Positions 1 to 7,100 of a stretch of DNA of 12,834 bases are shown here, in pieces; position 1 is the first letter of the stretch; each line of letters begins with the position of its first letter. The stretch is from Bacteroidales bacterium (GTDB taxonomy: Bacteria > Bacteroidota > Bacteroidia > Bacteroidales > P3), in assembly GCA_016281475.1 (NCBI GenBank), contig JAEEIS010000125.1, forward strand, positions 1 through 12,834, read 5' to 3'. The notes beneath the pieces were generated by a model, which was not told where the DNA came from, ran no database searches, and worked only from the letters and a program-made list of their open reading frames with translations. Position numbers and translations under genes: made by a program.

Positions 1-6
1 GGAGCA

Positions 7-14
7 CAAAGATA
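7..14 (-). promoter_or_regulatory. Possible minus-strand -7 box at the window edge
   Basis: On the minus strand positions 14 to 7 read TATCTTTG, which fits the Bacteroidota -7 consensus TAnnTTTG. Transcription would leave the window to the left, toward a gene that cannot be seen. No TTTG-type -33 box lies at the usual 19-21 base distance, so this rests on one box only. Confidence 0.3.
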
Positions 15-54
15 CACATTTTTCCGCAATCAAGGGGGAAGTCGCATTTTTTTT

Positions 55-97
55 GCGCTTCTCCTTTGAAAGTTTAAAGGCTTACGCGCTCCTTTTT
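55..97 (+). terminator. Weak hairpin with T-run, possible terminator of an upstream plus-strand gene
   Basis: GCGC at 55-58 can pair with GCGC at 86-89, and CCTTTGAA (63-70) with TTTAAAGG (73-80) with one mismatch. Five T residues follow at 93-97. This could end a plus-strand gene that lies left of the window. The stem is interrupted, so the call is tentative. I see no convincing promoter for the gene at 166 in this stretch. Confidence 0.25.
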
Positions 98-165
98 CTG
101 TTATTTGACCAAAGTGTTGCATTTATTAGTTGAACTTAAGGAATTGTAAAAAAAATTAAAGATAA

Positions 166-786
166 ATGAAAACATCAATTATTAAAATGAGCATCATGCT
201 TATATGCATGACATTAGGATTCGCCAACGTGGCGAAAGGGCAAATCTACAGTAGCGAGGATTGTTTCTATACAGAAGCAGGACGTAGTAGTGTCGAATAT
301 GTAGTGAAATTTCGAGGCTCAAAGAAAACGGTATGGCTGAAAAGAGTTAGCCATGATAATGTTCGCAAAAACTTAGCAAAGTCTTCAAACTACTATGAGA
401 ACGAGGTCTGGTATGAGGATAAAGATGGAGTTTGGATGTATGAATACGTGCCATCAATGTCGACTTCTCAGAGAGAGGTATATAAAAGAGTTGAAAAGAT
501 AGCCATATGGAGCCAAGAATGTGCCAACTTAAGAGGTTTCGGTCAAACAGATGTATGTGAATCCTTCGGTTTTATGGGGGGAGCTCCCAGAGGGTGCGGT
601 AGACATGGATATCGTGATGGGGACACATATTATGTGGCTTTTTCAAAGGATAAATCGTCTTTTATCGAGTGGTATGTTGATGCCGATGATGTGGACAAGG
701 AAGTAAAAGGGAAGTATACATACACTCAAGTTCCAAAGAAAGATTTATTGCCTAAAGCTGCCAATTATGATTTCCTCAATGAATAA
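166..786 (+). CDS. Exported protein of unknown function
   Basis: I do not recognise a named family. The 206-residue product starts with a typical Sec signal peptide: Lys3 and Lys7, a hydrophobic stretch at about 8-22, and a likely cut after AKG (residues 23-25), leaving Gln at the new N-terminus. It is not a lipoprotein, because no lipobox cysteine follows the hydrophobic stretch. The mature part is rich in Tyr, Trp and charged residues and has four cysteines (33, 119, 131, 144), enough for two disulfides in the periplasm or outside. The ATG at 166 is the first start and sets the signal peptide correctly; no clear Shine-Dalgarno precedes it, which is normal for the phylum. The 3' end overlaps the next gene by 8 bases, so the two probably form one transcript and may work together. 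By eye the gene is AT-richer than rpoBC. Confidence 0.75.
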   Translation: MKTSIIKMSIMLICMTLGFANVAKGQIYSSEDCFYTEAGRSSVEYVVKFRGSKKTVWLKRVSHDNVRKNLAKSSNYYENEVWYEDKDGVWMYEYVPSMSTSQREVYKRVEKIAIWSQECANLRGFGQTDVCESFGFMGGAPRGCGRHGYRDGDTYYVAFSKDKSSFIEWYVDADDVDKEVKGKYTYTQVPKKDLLPKAANYDFLNE

Positions 787-1489
787 GAATGTACTCTTTA
801 TCGTGCTGATATTGTTTGGTATGGCAGTTTCGGCACAGGATGTGCGGTACTACAAGTTGGTGCATACAAAGATAGATGGTGTGTCCAACAAGAATGTATC
901 GGGTGGACAGTTTATCACCTTTGTCAGCGACATCTGCTTTGAGTCGAACAGCAAGGGTGTAGGTGTTGACCACGGAACACTGACTCGCAACAACAACTAC
1001 AGCAACGCACAATATACCACCTATCAAGGGTCGAGCTACTGGGGTTCGGCCACTACGTTCAAGTTCAATGCTGACAAGAGCGTACTGAATGTGATATTGG
1101 ACAATGGCGACATATACGTCTACAAACGTACCTCTCCGCCAGCGGGTGTAACAACATGCTCTCTTATCCGAAAGAAGCAGAGCGGTGGTGGAGCTACCAC
1201 AGGAGGTTATTATCCCCCAATAATATATCCACCAGTGCAACAATATCCCCAAGGGCAGTATCAGCAACAGCAGTACCAGCAACCCCAAACACCCACCCAG
1301 ACCCGTACACAACAACAGCAGCCAACTAGAACAAAATGCGTACCCTGCGACGGAACAGGTGAGATAATAAAGGAGGATGGTTTTTCTCTCGGCCTGGGTA
1401 CAAAGTATTGCGACAAATGCAAAAAGGCTGTTTCGAGCGACCATTATCACGCCCCATGTCCTTACTGTCATGGGAATGGTTACCAGTAG
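779..1489 (+). CDS. Exported protein with Pro/Gln-rich linker and C-terminal CxxCxGxG cysteine cluster
   Basis: The 236-residue product has four parts: a signal peptide (1-19, cut VSA|QD); a globular part (about 20-130) rich in Tyr, Asn, Ser and Gly that looks beta-rich; a low-complexity Pro/Gln/Tyr/Thr linker (about 144-185); and a cysteine-rich tail (187-236). The tail holds two CxxCxGxG motifs (C187/C190 and C227/C230), as in the DnaJ zinc domain, around a CDKC knuckle (211-214) and an HYH (222-224). One or two zinc sites are plausible. There is no J domain, so it is not a DnaJ. I chose the ATG at 779 over the in-frame ATG at 767, because the later one puts Lys directly before the hydrophobic core. 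The start overlaps the upstream stop in ATGAATAA, so translation is likely coupled. The molecular function is unknown. From memory, similar secreted proteins occur in other Bacteroidales. Confidence 0.75.
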   Translation: MNKNVLFIVLILFGMAVSAQDVRYYKLVHTKIDGVSNKNVSGGQFITFVSDICFESNSKGVGVDHGTLTRNNNYSNAQYTTYQGSSYWGSATTFKFNADKSVLNVILDNGDIYVYKRTSPPAGVTTCSLIRKKQSGGGATTGGYYPPIIYPPVQQYPQGQYQQQQYQQPQTPTQTRTQQQQPTRTKCVPCDGTGEIIKEDGFSLGLGTKYCDKCKKAVSSDHYHAPCPYCHGNGYQ

Positions 1490-1496
1490 CTTTTAA

Positions 1497-1679
1497 AGTC
1501 CCTGAAAGGGGACATAAAAACACAGGCAGGGGTGTAAACCCCTGCTGTGCATATACACCCCGAAGGGGTGACAGAATCGCAACGAACCTATTCTGTCACC
1601 CCTTCGGGGTTTTATCTGTGCTTGCCGTTTTTGCGGGGGTTGACACCCCCGCCTGAGATATGTGTCCCTTTCAGGGACT
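1497..1679. repeat. Nested palindromic intergenic element
   Basis: The outer arms, 1497-1510 and 1666-1679, are perfect 14-base inverted copies (AGTCCCTGAAAGGG), and CCCTGAAAGGG within each is itself close to a palindrome. Inside are two GC-rich hairpins, 1521-1549 and 1633-1652; positions 1523-1535 and 1643-1655 are also inverted copies of each other with one mismatch. At the centre is a perfect 21-base stem. The whole element is therefore an inverted repeat of inverted repeats. It resembles the palindromic repeats scattered between Bacteroidota genes, or a small MITE-like element. I see no exact target duplication: the flanks TTTTAA and CTTATAA are only similar. Confidence 0.7.
1557..1610 (+). 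terminator. Perfect 21-bp hairpin, likely terminator of the two-gene unit
   Basis: Arms 1557-1577 and 1590-1610 are exact reverse complements around a 12-base loop (1578-1589). The plus-strand right arm ends in CTTCGGGGT and runs into TTTTATC, so it looks like a factor-independent terminator 67 bases after the stop at 1489. On the minus strand no U-run follows, so termination in that direction is less likely. Confidence 0.6.
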
Positions 1680-1740
1680 CTTATAACGAGATTATAGCCT
1701 ATCTACCAACGACGATGTCTGTAGTTCCTGACTCATTAAT

Positions 1741-1769
1741 GCAACGCAGGTTACAGTAACGTGGGTTGC
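1741..1769. repeat. Imperfect 29-base palindrome
   Basis: Positions 1741-1754 and 1756-1769 pair at 12 of 14 positions around A1755. It lies just downstream of the minus-strand promoter-like sequence, so a transcript from there would fold here first. It could instead be a protein binding site. On the minus strand a start at 1736 opens a 14-codon reading frame (stop at 1692) that I do not call as a gene. Confidence 0.45.
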
Positions 1770-1782
1770 AATATCCAATATG

Positions 1783-1813
1783 CAAATATACAGATATTTC
1801 TAGATATGACAAA
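1783..1813 (-). promoter_or_regulatory. Consensus-like Bacteroidota promoter facing the palindromic element
   Basis: On the minus strand TTTG (1813-1810) is followed after exactly 19 bases by TATATTTG (1790-1783), matching the Bacteroidota -33/-7 consensus TTTG-N19-21-TAnnTTTG at every fixed position. The expected start of transcription is near 1776. It lies in the gap after the ATPase stop codon (1826) and points away from it, with no convincing protein gene downstream on that strand. It may drive a non-coding RNA across 1497-1776, or be a chance match in AT-rich DNA. Confidence 0.45.
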
Positions 1814-1825
1814 ATTATTTTTCGC

Positions 1826-2998
1826 TTAGTAATTCAGGCCGAATGCCCAGAGGGGGATGATGTTCTTGTGGGCATACTCAATGTCGTCTTTCACAACATA
1901 TCCGTTCTCGATGTCGGCAATCTGCCGTTGGGTCTTCTTCTTCCCACCAACCTCGAAGGTGCAGTCGCCTATCGTGAAGTCCGACACCTCAGAGCTGAAG
2001 ACTTTGTTGCGCACCTTCATCTGGTTGAAGAAGAATGTCTCCCGCAAGTTGCCTGTGTCTACCTGTCCCCCACTGAGGGCATACATCAGGTTGGTGTTGT
2101 CAAGATATATCTTCTCTGTCTTTGCCAAAAGATTCATCCCTTTGTCGGGCGCAATAAGGCTTTGTATCATGCCTGATTTCTCAAGATAGTAAAGATAATC
2201 TTTCAAGTCGCTCCGATTGACCGTTAAGTCACGAGCCAAATCGCTATAGTTTGGCTTGAAAGGTGATATTTGAGAAATAATCTGCATCAACTGTTTCAGT
2301 TTGCGCATCACGCCGACACTCAAGCCGGCAAACTGCGGAATGTCGGTCTCAATGCTTTGGTCAACCACGGCATTGAGACGCTCCAGATAGTCCCCCTCTT
2401 TGCAAAATGGGTAATAACCACGCATCAGATACTCCTTAAAGAGTGGCAGCGGACGATGCTGGTCGTAAGGGAATGTTATCTTTCCGGCAAGCAGCTGCTC
2501 CAAAGTCAGTTCGGGTACCTCTATACCCTTCACCATGTGCAGCCACTCGCGGAAAGACATCCCATACATATAGTTTTTCAACTGACGACGAGAGTGGTCT
2601 GCACCGCCCTTCTCGAGGTCAAGTATGGATGACCCGGTATAGACTATGTTTAAGCCAGGAATCTGGTCATAGATATTCTTGATTTCCGTAGACCAGTTGG
2701 CATACTTGTGTACCTCGTCAACATAGAGATACCTGCCGCCCTCTTTATAAAAAGTCTCGGCCAAGTCCAGCAATGTGTGGTGAGCAAAATAGATGTCGTC
2801 GGCAAATACCACCAACGATGTGTCCCGCTGGTCGGATAACTTAATGTGCTGAAACAGCAGTGTCGTCTTTCCCACCCCTCGTGCACCAAGTATTGCGTTC
2901 AAACGAGACTCCCACCGAATGGTTTTTTGTGGGTAACGGACAAAGTCTAATTTTGTATTATCAATTTGATTATAATACCGTTGTAGCAGTTTATCCAT
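1826..2998 (-). CDS. AAA_14/DUF4143 family ATPase
   Basis: The 390-residue product has the layout of the AAA_14 plus DUF4143 family, proteins of unknown role common in Bacteroidota and archaea. The P-loop is GARGVGKTT (38-46, Lys44), Walker B is YLYVDE (90-95, Asp94 and Glu95), and YTGSS (120-124) fits a sensor strand. The stretch around 248-285 looks like a helix-turn-helix (DLARDLTVNRSDLKDYLYYL). The C-terminal part has the family pattern D340 ... FEVGGKKK (348-355), resembling a PD-(D/E)xK nuclease core, and ends in the typical IPLWAFGLNY. The length is normal and all ATPase residues are present. It has no signal peptide and is presumably cytoplasmic. It stands alone: it converges with the exported-protein genes and is separated from the carbonic anhydrase gene by 136 bases with its own promoter. 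The substrate is unknown; toxin-like, DNA-linked or selfish roles have not been shown. Confidence 0.9.
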   Translation of the reverse strand: MDKLLQRYYNQIDNTKLDFVRYPQKTIRWESRLNAILGARGVGKTTLLFQHIKLSDQRDTSLVVFADDIYFAHHTLLDLAETFYKEGGRYLYVDEVHKYANWSTEIKNIYDQIPGLNIVYTGSSILDLEKGGADHSRRQLKNYMYGMSFREWLHMVKGIEVPELTLEQLLAGKITFPYDQHRPLPLFKEYLMRGYYPFCKEGDYLERLNAVVDQSIETDIPQFAGLSVGVMRKLKQLMQIISQISPFKPNYSDLARDLTVNRSDLKDYLYYLEKSGMIQSLIAPDKGMNLLAKTEKIYLDNTNLMYALSGGQVDTGNLRETFFFNQMKVRNKVFSSEVSDFTIGDCTFEVGGKKKTQRQIADIENGYVVKDDIEYAHKNIIPLWAFGLNY

Positions 2999-3023
2999 AG
3001 TATTGCTATTTTATTTCGCGCTA

Positions 3024-3057
3024 CAAAGATACGAAATTGTATGAAATAAGGTACAAT
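3024..3057 (-). promoter_or_regulatory. Likely promoter of the ATPase gene
   Basis: On the minus strand TATCTTTG (3031-3024) fits the TAnnTTTG -7 box. An ATTG (3057-3054), one base off TTTG, lies 22 bases upstream, slightly beyond the usual spacing. Transcription would begin near 3017, giving a leader of about 19 bases before the ATG at 2998. The -33 box sits inside the left arm of the palindrome at 3044-3082. Confidence 0.5.
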
Positions 3058-3082
3058 TTATTTAAATAATTGTACCTTATTT
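3044..3082. repeat. Perfect 15-bp-arm palindrome: operator or terminator
   Basis: AAATAAGGTACAATT (3044-3058) is repeated exactly in inverted form at 3068-3082, around a 9-base AT-only centre. It lies between the carbonic anhydrase stop and the ATPase start and covers the ATPase -33 box. As RNA it could end the carbonic anhydrase transcript, although only a short U-rich tail (ATTT) follows. As DNA it looks like a dimer binding site that could repress the ATPase gene. Confidence 0.65.
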
Positions 3083-3134
3083 ATATCAATTTTAGCATAA
3101 GATTGAACTTTATTGGGGTCAACTTTTTTTCAGG

Positions 3135-3677
3135 TTAAGACACTTCTTCGAGGAGGCCAGTTTCGCTGTCGATGATGAAGCCACGGACGGTGATGTCGGA
3201 TGGCACTAGAGGATGGGTGCGGATGGTCTCGACGGTGCGACGTACGGATTCGTGGGTATCATTGAAGCCTTCGAGCCAATGGCTGAGGTCAATGCCGCAC
3301 TTGCGGATGGTGTCGAGCGTTTGGTCGGTGATGCCACGGGCAAGCATTTGGTCGTGGAAATGGTCGTAGCTCATGTGGCAGGCTCCGCAATGGGAGTGTG
3401 CCACTACCATGATGTTGGTAACGCCTAGTTCGTAGATGGCGACGATGAGGCTGCGCATGGCTGAGTCGAAGGCGGAGATGACCAGCCCACCAGCGTTCTT
3501 GATTATCTTGGCATCGCCGTTTTTAAGTCCTAATGCAGCTGGGAGCAGTTCGGTGAGGCGAGTGTCCATGCAGGAAAGAACCGCCAGCTTCTTATCAGGG
3601 TATTTGTCGGTGACATATTGTTCGTAGCCTTTGTTGGCGACAAATGTCTTGTTGTATTCTATTATTTGATCTATCAT
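3135..3677 (-). CDS. Beta-class carbonic anhydrase
   Basis: The enzyme reversibly hydrates carbon dioxide to bicarbonate and feeds carboxylation reactions and pH control in the cytoplasm. The 180-residue product carries the beta-class active site: CMDTR (36-40) supplies zinc ligand Cys36 and the Asp38-Arg40 pair, and HSHC (94-97) supplies zinc ligands His94 and Cys97. The spacing and small size fit the short bacterial beta-carbonic anhydrases. No signal peptide is present. I start at the ATG at 3677, where the protein begins MIDQIIEYNK. The frame stays open upstream to 3827, but that extension would run through a palindromic repeat and the rpo terminator and has no family similarity. No consensus promoter is evident in the 96 bases between this start and the terminator; readthrough from the rpo operon is possible. 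Confidence 0.93.
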   Translation of the reverse strand: MIDQIIEYNKTFVANKGYEQYVTDKYPDKKLAVLSCMDTRLTELLPAALGLKNGDAKIIKNAGGLVISAFDSAMRSLIVAIYELGVTNIMVVAHSHCGACHMSYDHFHDQMLARGITDQTLDTIRKCGIDLSHWLEGFNDTHESVRRTVETIRTHPLVPSDITVRGFIIDSETGLLEEVS

Positions 3678-3710
3678 TTTGAAATTGAAAAGTAAAATTT
3701 TGACTTTACA

Positions 3711-3750
3711 TACCCCACCGCTATCGCGGCATCCCTCTAAAGAGGGGACG
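3711..3750. repeat. Short palindromic intergenic repeat
   Basis: Two small hairpins lie side by side: CCGC-TATC-GCGG (3718-3729) and CCCTC-TAAA-GAGGG (3733-3746). From memory, very similar blocks are scattered between genes in Bacteroidales genomes. It lies 33-73 bases upstream of the carbonic anhydrase start, so it may form part of that gene's leader. Confidence 0.45.
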
Positions 3751-3763
3751 GCTAACGCAGTCA

Positions 3764-3828
3764 CTTGCTTATCTATAGAAAAAGCCGTGGCGCTGTTGCT
3801 GCCACGGCTTTTTCTATATGTAAGCAAG
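3764..3828 (-). terminator. Long terminator hairpin of the rpoBC-DUF3467 operon
   Basis: Arms 3774-3791 and 3801-3818 are a perfect 18-bp stem with a 9-base loop (3792-3800). An internal loop of two bases per side is followed by eight more pairs (3764-3771 with 3821-3828), making a 28-base arm. On either strand the GC-rich core GCCGTGGC/GCCACGGC is followed by TTTTT, so it can act in both directions. It begins 6 bases after the DUF3467 stop and marks the end of the operon. Confidence 0.85.
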
Positions 3829-3833
3829 CCGGC

Positions 3834-4157
3834 TTAGGCTTTGCCCAAGATGTCGTATGGGACGGTATCGACATTGCCGGGAACGCTGGGTTCAACGATG
3901 GTGCCAAAGTTCTGCTCATACTTTTGGATGTTGTCGGCCAGCGCGTTCAACAGCCGCTTGGCATGAATGGGATTCATGATGATGCGCGAGCGGACGTTGG
4001 CATTGGGTGTGCCGGGCAGCATTTGGGCGAAGTCGAGAATGATTTCGCTAGGGCTGTGAGAGATGATGGCGAGGTTGCTGTAGGTGCCCTTTGCCACATC
4101 GGGAGCCATATCGAGCTTGAGGTCTTTCACCGGGCCGTTGTTGTGATTGTTTGCCAT
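3834..4157 (-). CDS. DUF3467 protein, downstream of rpoC
   Basis: The 107-residue product matches what I know of DUF3467: a small, soluble, acidic protein with the core SNLAIISHSPSEIILDFAQM (27-46), then a PGTPNANVRSRIIMNPIHAK stretch (48-67) and a helix up to about residue 84. No signal peptide, membrane segment or known catalytic motif is visible. The gene starts 12 bases after the rpoC stop and ends at the operon terminator, so it is cotranscribed with RNA polymerase genes. As I recall, this position is conserved in Bacteroides and relatives, which suggests a link to transcription or polymerase assembly, but the function has not been shown. The tail after about residue 90 is Pro/Val-rich and probably flexible. 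Confidence 0.85.
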   Translation of the reverse strand: MANNHNNGPVKDLKLDMAPDVAKGTYSNLAIISHSPSEIILDFAQMLPGTPNANVRSRIIMNPIHAKRLLNALADNIQKYEQNFGTIVEPSVPGNVDTVPYDILGKA

Positions 4158-4169
4158 AGTTGTAGAGGT

Positions 4170-7100
4170 TTATTTGTTAGCTGCTTCCATTTCGTCGATA
4201 TTGCCCACGATAAGGTTCTCATAATCGCGTATACCCGTACCAGCGGGGATGAGGTGACCGACGATGACGTTCTCCTTCATGCCCTCAAGGAAGTCGCGCT
4301 TGGCGTTGATAGCAGCTTCTGTGAGCACCTTGGTGGTCTCCTGGAAGGAGGCCGCGGAGATGAAGCTCTTGGTCTGCAACGAGGCGCGAGTGATACCCTG
4401 AAGAATCTGCTTGGCTGTGGCGGGCTTAGCATCGCGTGCGGTGATAAGCGTCTTGTCCTGACGGCGCAAGATGGAGTTCTCGTCGCGCAGACGGCGGGCA
4501 GTGATAATCTGACCGTTCTCGAGGTTCTCGCAGTCGCCCTTATCCTCAACTACCTTCATACCGAAGATTTCGTCGTTGGTCTCGTGGAAGTCGATCTTGT
4601 TGACTAGTTCGCCCTCGAGGTAACGGGTGTCGCCCGGGTCTTCGATTTCGACCTTACGCATCATCTGACGCACAATGACCTCGAAATGCTTGTCGTTGAT
4701 TTTCACACCCTGGAGACGGTAAACTTCCTGAACTTCATTGACGATGTACTCCTGAACCTTCATGGGACCCTTGATGGCAAGGATGTCAGCAGGAGTGATA
4801 GCACCGTCGGAAAGCGGAGTACCGGCCTTGACGTAGTCGCTGTCCTGTGCGAGAATCTGCTTGGAAGTGGGGATGAGGTAGGTGATACGCTCGCCCGTCT
4901 TGCTAGTGATGGTAATCTGACGGTTGTTGCGCTTGAGCTTCTTGTCGATGCTGACGATACCGTCGATTTCGGCCACCACGGCAGGATCTGAGGGGTTACG
5001 GGCCTCAAACAGCTCGGTGACACGGGGCAGACCGCCGGTGATATCACCAGCCTTACCGAAGCTACGCGGAATCTTGACCATGATGTCACCAGCCTTGAGT
5101 TGTTGCCCCTTGTCGACGCCGATGTGGGCACCCACAGGAAGGTCATAGACCTTGAGGACATTGCCCTCGTCGTCGATGATGTTAAGGGTGGGGTTCTTGG
5201 TTTTCTGGCGCGACTCGATGACTACCTTATCCTGCAGACCAGTCTGAGCATCGCTCTCAACACGGAAGGTAACATTCTCGATGACGTTCTCGAAGGCTAC
5301 ACGACCAGCCACATCGGAGATGATGACGGCGTTGTAGGGATCCCACTCAGCAATGAAGTCGTTCTTTGCCAAGTGGTCGCCCGACATCTTATAGAGTTTG
5401 GCACCGTAAGGCAGGAGTGCTGAAAAGAGGGTGACGTTGGTGTTCTCATCAACGATGCGCATCTCGGCAGAACGGCCCATAACGACATGGTAGCTGTTGC
5501 CCTCGGCATCGGTGTAGGGGATGGCACGGAGCTCATCGATTTCGAGACGACCTTCATGCTTTGCCACCAGGCTGGAGCTAGTACCGATGTTGCCACCAGC
5601 CACACCACCAACGTGGAAGGTACGCAGGGTCAGCTGTGTACCAGGCTCACCGATGGCCTGTGCCGCGATGACACCAACGGCCTCGCCCTTCTGAACCATC
5701 TTGCCAGTGGCAAGGTTGCGACCATAGCACTTGGCGCAGACACCATGCTTGGCCTCACAGGTAAGAACGGAACGGATTTCAACCTCCTCGATGGGAGACT
5801 CCTCTATAATCTTGCAAATATCCTCGGTGAGCTCCTCACCAGCACGGACAATGAGTTCGCCCGTGTGAGGATGGTAGATGTCGTGCACAGAGGTACGACC
5901 CAGCAATTTCTCACCCAGAGAGACCACAATGTCCTCACCTTTCTTCAAAGCGGTGGTGGGCAAACCACGCAGGGTACCACAGTCCTCCATGTTGATAATG
6001 ACATCGTGTGCTACATCGACCAGTCGGCGGGTAAGATAACCAGCGTCAGCGGTCTTCAGAGCGGTATCGGCCAAACCCTTACGGGCACCGTGGGTAGAGA
6101 TGAAGTACTCCAACACGGAAAGACCCTCCTTAAAGTTGGAGATAATGGGGTTTTCGATAATTTCGTTACCGGCGGCACCTGCCTTCTGGGGCTTTGCCAT
6201 CAGACCACGCATACCAGAGAGCTGACGGATCTGCTCCTTACTACCACGAGCACCCGAATCGTACATCATATAGATGGGGTTGAAACCCTGATTGTCCGCC
6301 TTGAGCTGACGCATGAGAGTCTCGGTGAGCTTGTTGTTTGTATTGGTCCAAATATCAATAACGTGGTTATAACGCTCGTTGTTGGTGATAAGACCCATGG
6401 AGTACTGACCCAACACCTCTTCGACCTCTTCGTTTGCCTTCTCAATGAGTTCTTCCTTCTCGTTGGGGATGATAACGTCGCCCAGGTTAAACGAGAGGCC
6501 GCCACGGAATGCCTGACGGTAGCCCATGTTCTTGATATCATCAAGGAAGTTGGCAGTGACGGCATTGCCACAAGCAGTGAACAGGTCGCCAATGATGTCG
6601 CGCAAGGACTTCTTGCCTAACACCTGATTGACATAACCATATTCTTTAGGCACAACCTCGTTGAAGATGACACGACCCACAGTAGTGCGGATGCGGTCAG
6701 TCTTAATAAAATGACCCTTAGCATCAAGAATCGGGTTGCCGTCGTTGTCACGACGGATTTCATATTCGGTGCGGCTACGCTCGGCTATTTCGGCCGGAGT
6801 ACTGCAATCAATGTCAGTAAGCAGCTTGCCATCCTTATCCTTTATGACCTCGGTAAAGGTGTTGTCGGTCTTGACGAACTGGAACTCGTCGCGCCCGCCA
6901 GCATCAACCTTAACGCTGATGCAGGCATTCAGCGAGACACGTTTCTCGTTATAAGCAATAATCACTTCTTCAGGGGAGTAGAAGCGGTATCCTTCGCCCT
7001 TAACAACCTCCTTGTCGGTAGTGCGACGCGGCTTAGTCATGTAGTACAGACCCAGCACCATGTCCTGCGAAGGAACAGTAATAGGAGCACCGTTGGCAGG

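Noticed and set aside
767..778. An earlier start at 767 for the second exported protein.
   Set aside because: It adds MISS before the real signal peptide. The ATG at 779 gives a normal MNKN start and a typical 8-base overlap.
776..1471. A 231-codon minus-strand frame opposite the second exported-protein gene.
   Set aside because: The plus-strand frame has a signal peptide, a coherent linker and ordered cysteine motifs. The minus frame has only low-complexity hydrophobic runs from the Gln/Pro-rich codons.
779..1489. Annotation of the second exported protein as DnaJ.
   Set aside because: It has no J domain or HPD motif, has only two CxxCxGxG units instead of four, and carries a signal peptide.
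1497..1679. A CRISPR array or riboswitch.
   Set aside because: The repeats are inverted, not regularly spaced direct repeats with unique spacers, and no cas genes are near. I could not match the fold to any riboswitch class I know.
3678..3827. A 50-residue N-terminal extension of the carbonic anhydrase frame.
   Set aside because: It would be encoded by the operon terminator and a palindromic repeat. The family start is at 3677. The plus-strand frame beginning at 3765 has a nearly identical first ten residues (MLxYRKSRG) only because the terminator is a palindrome.
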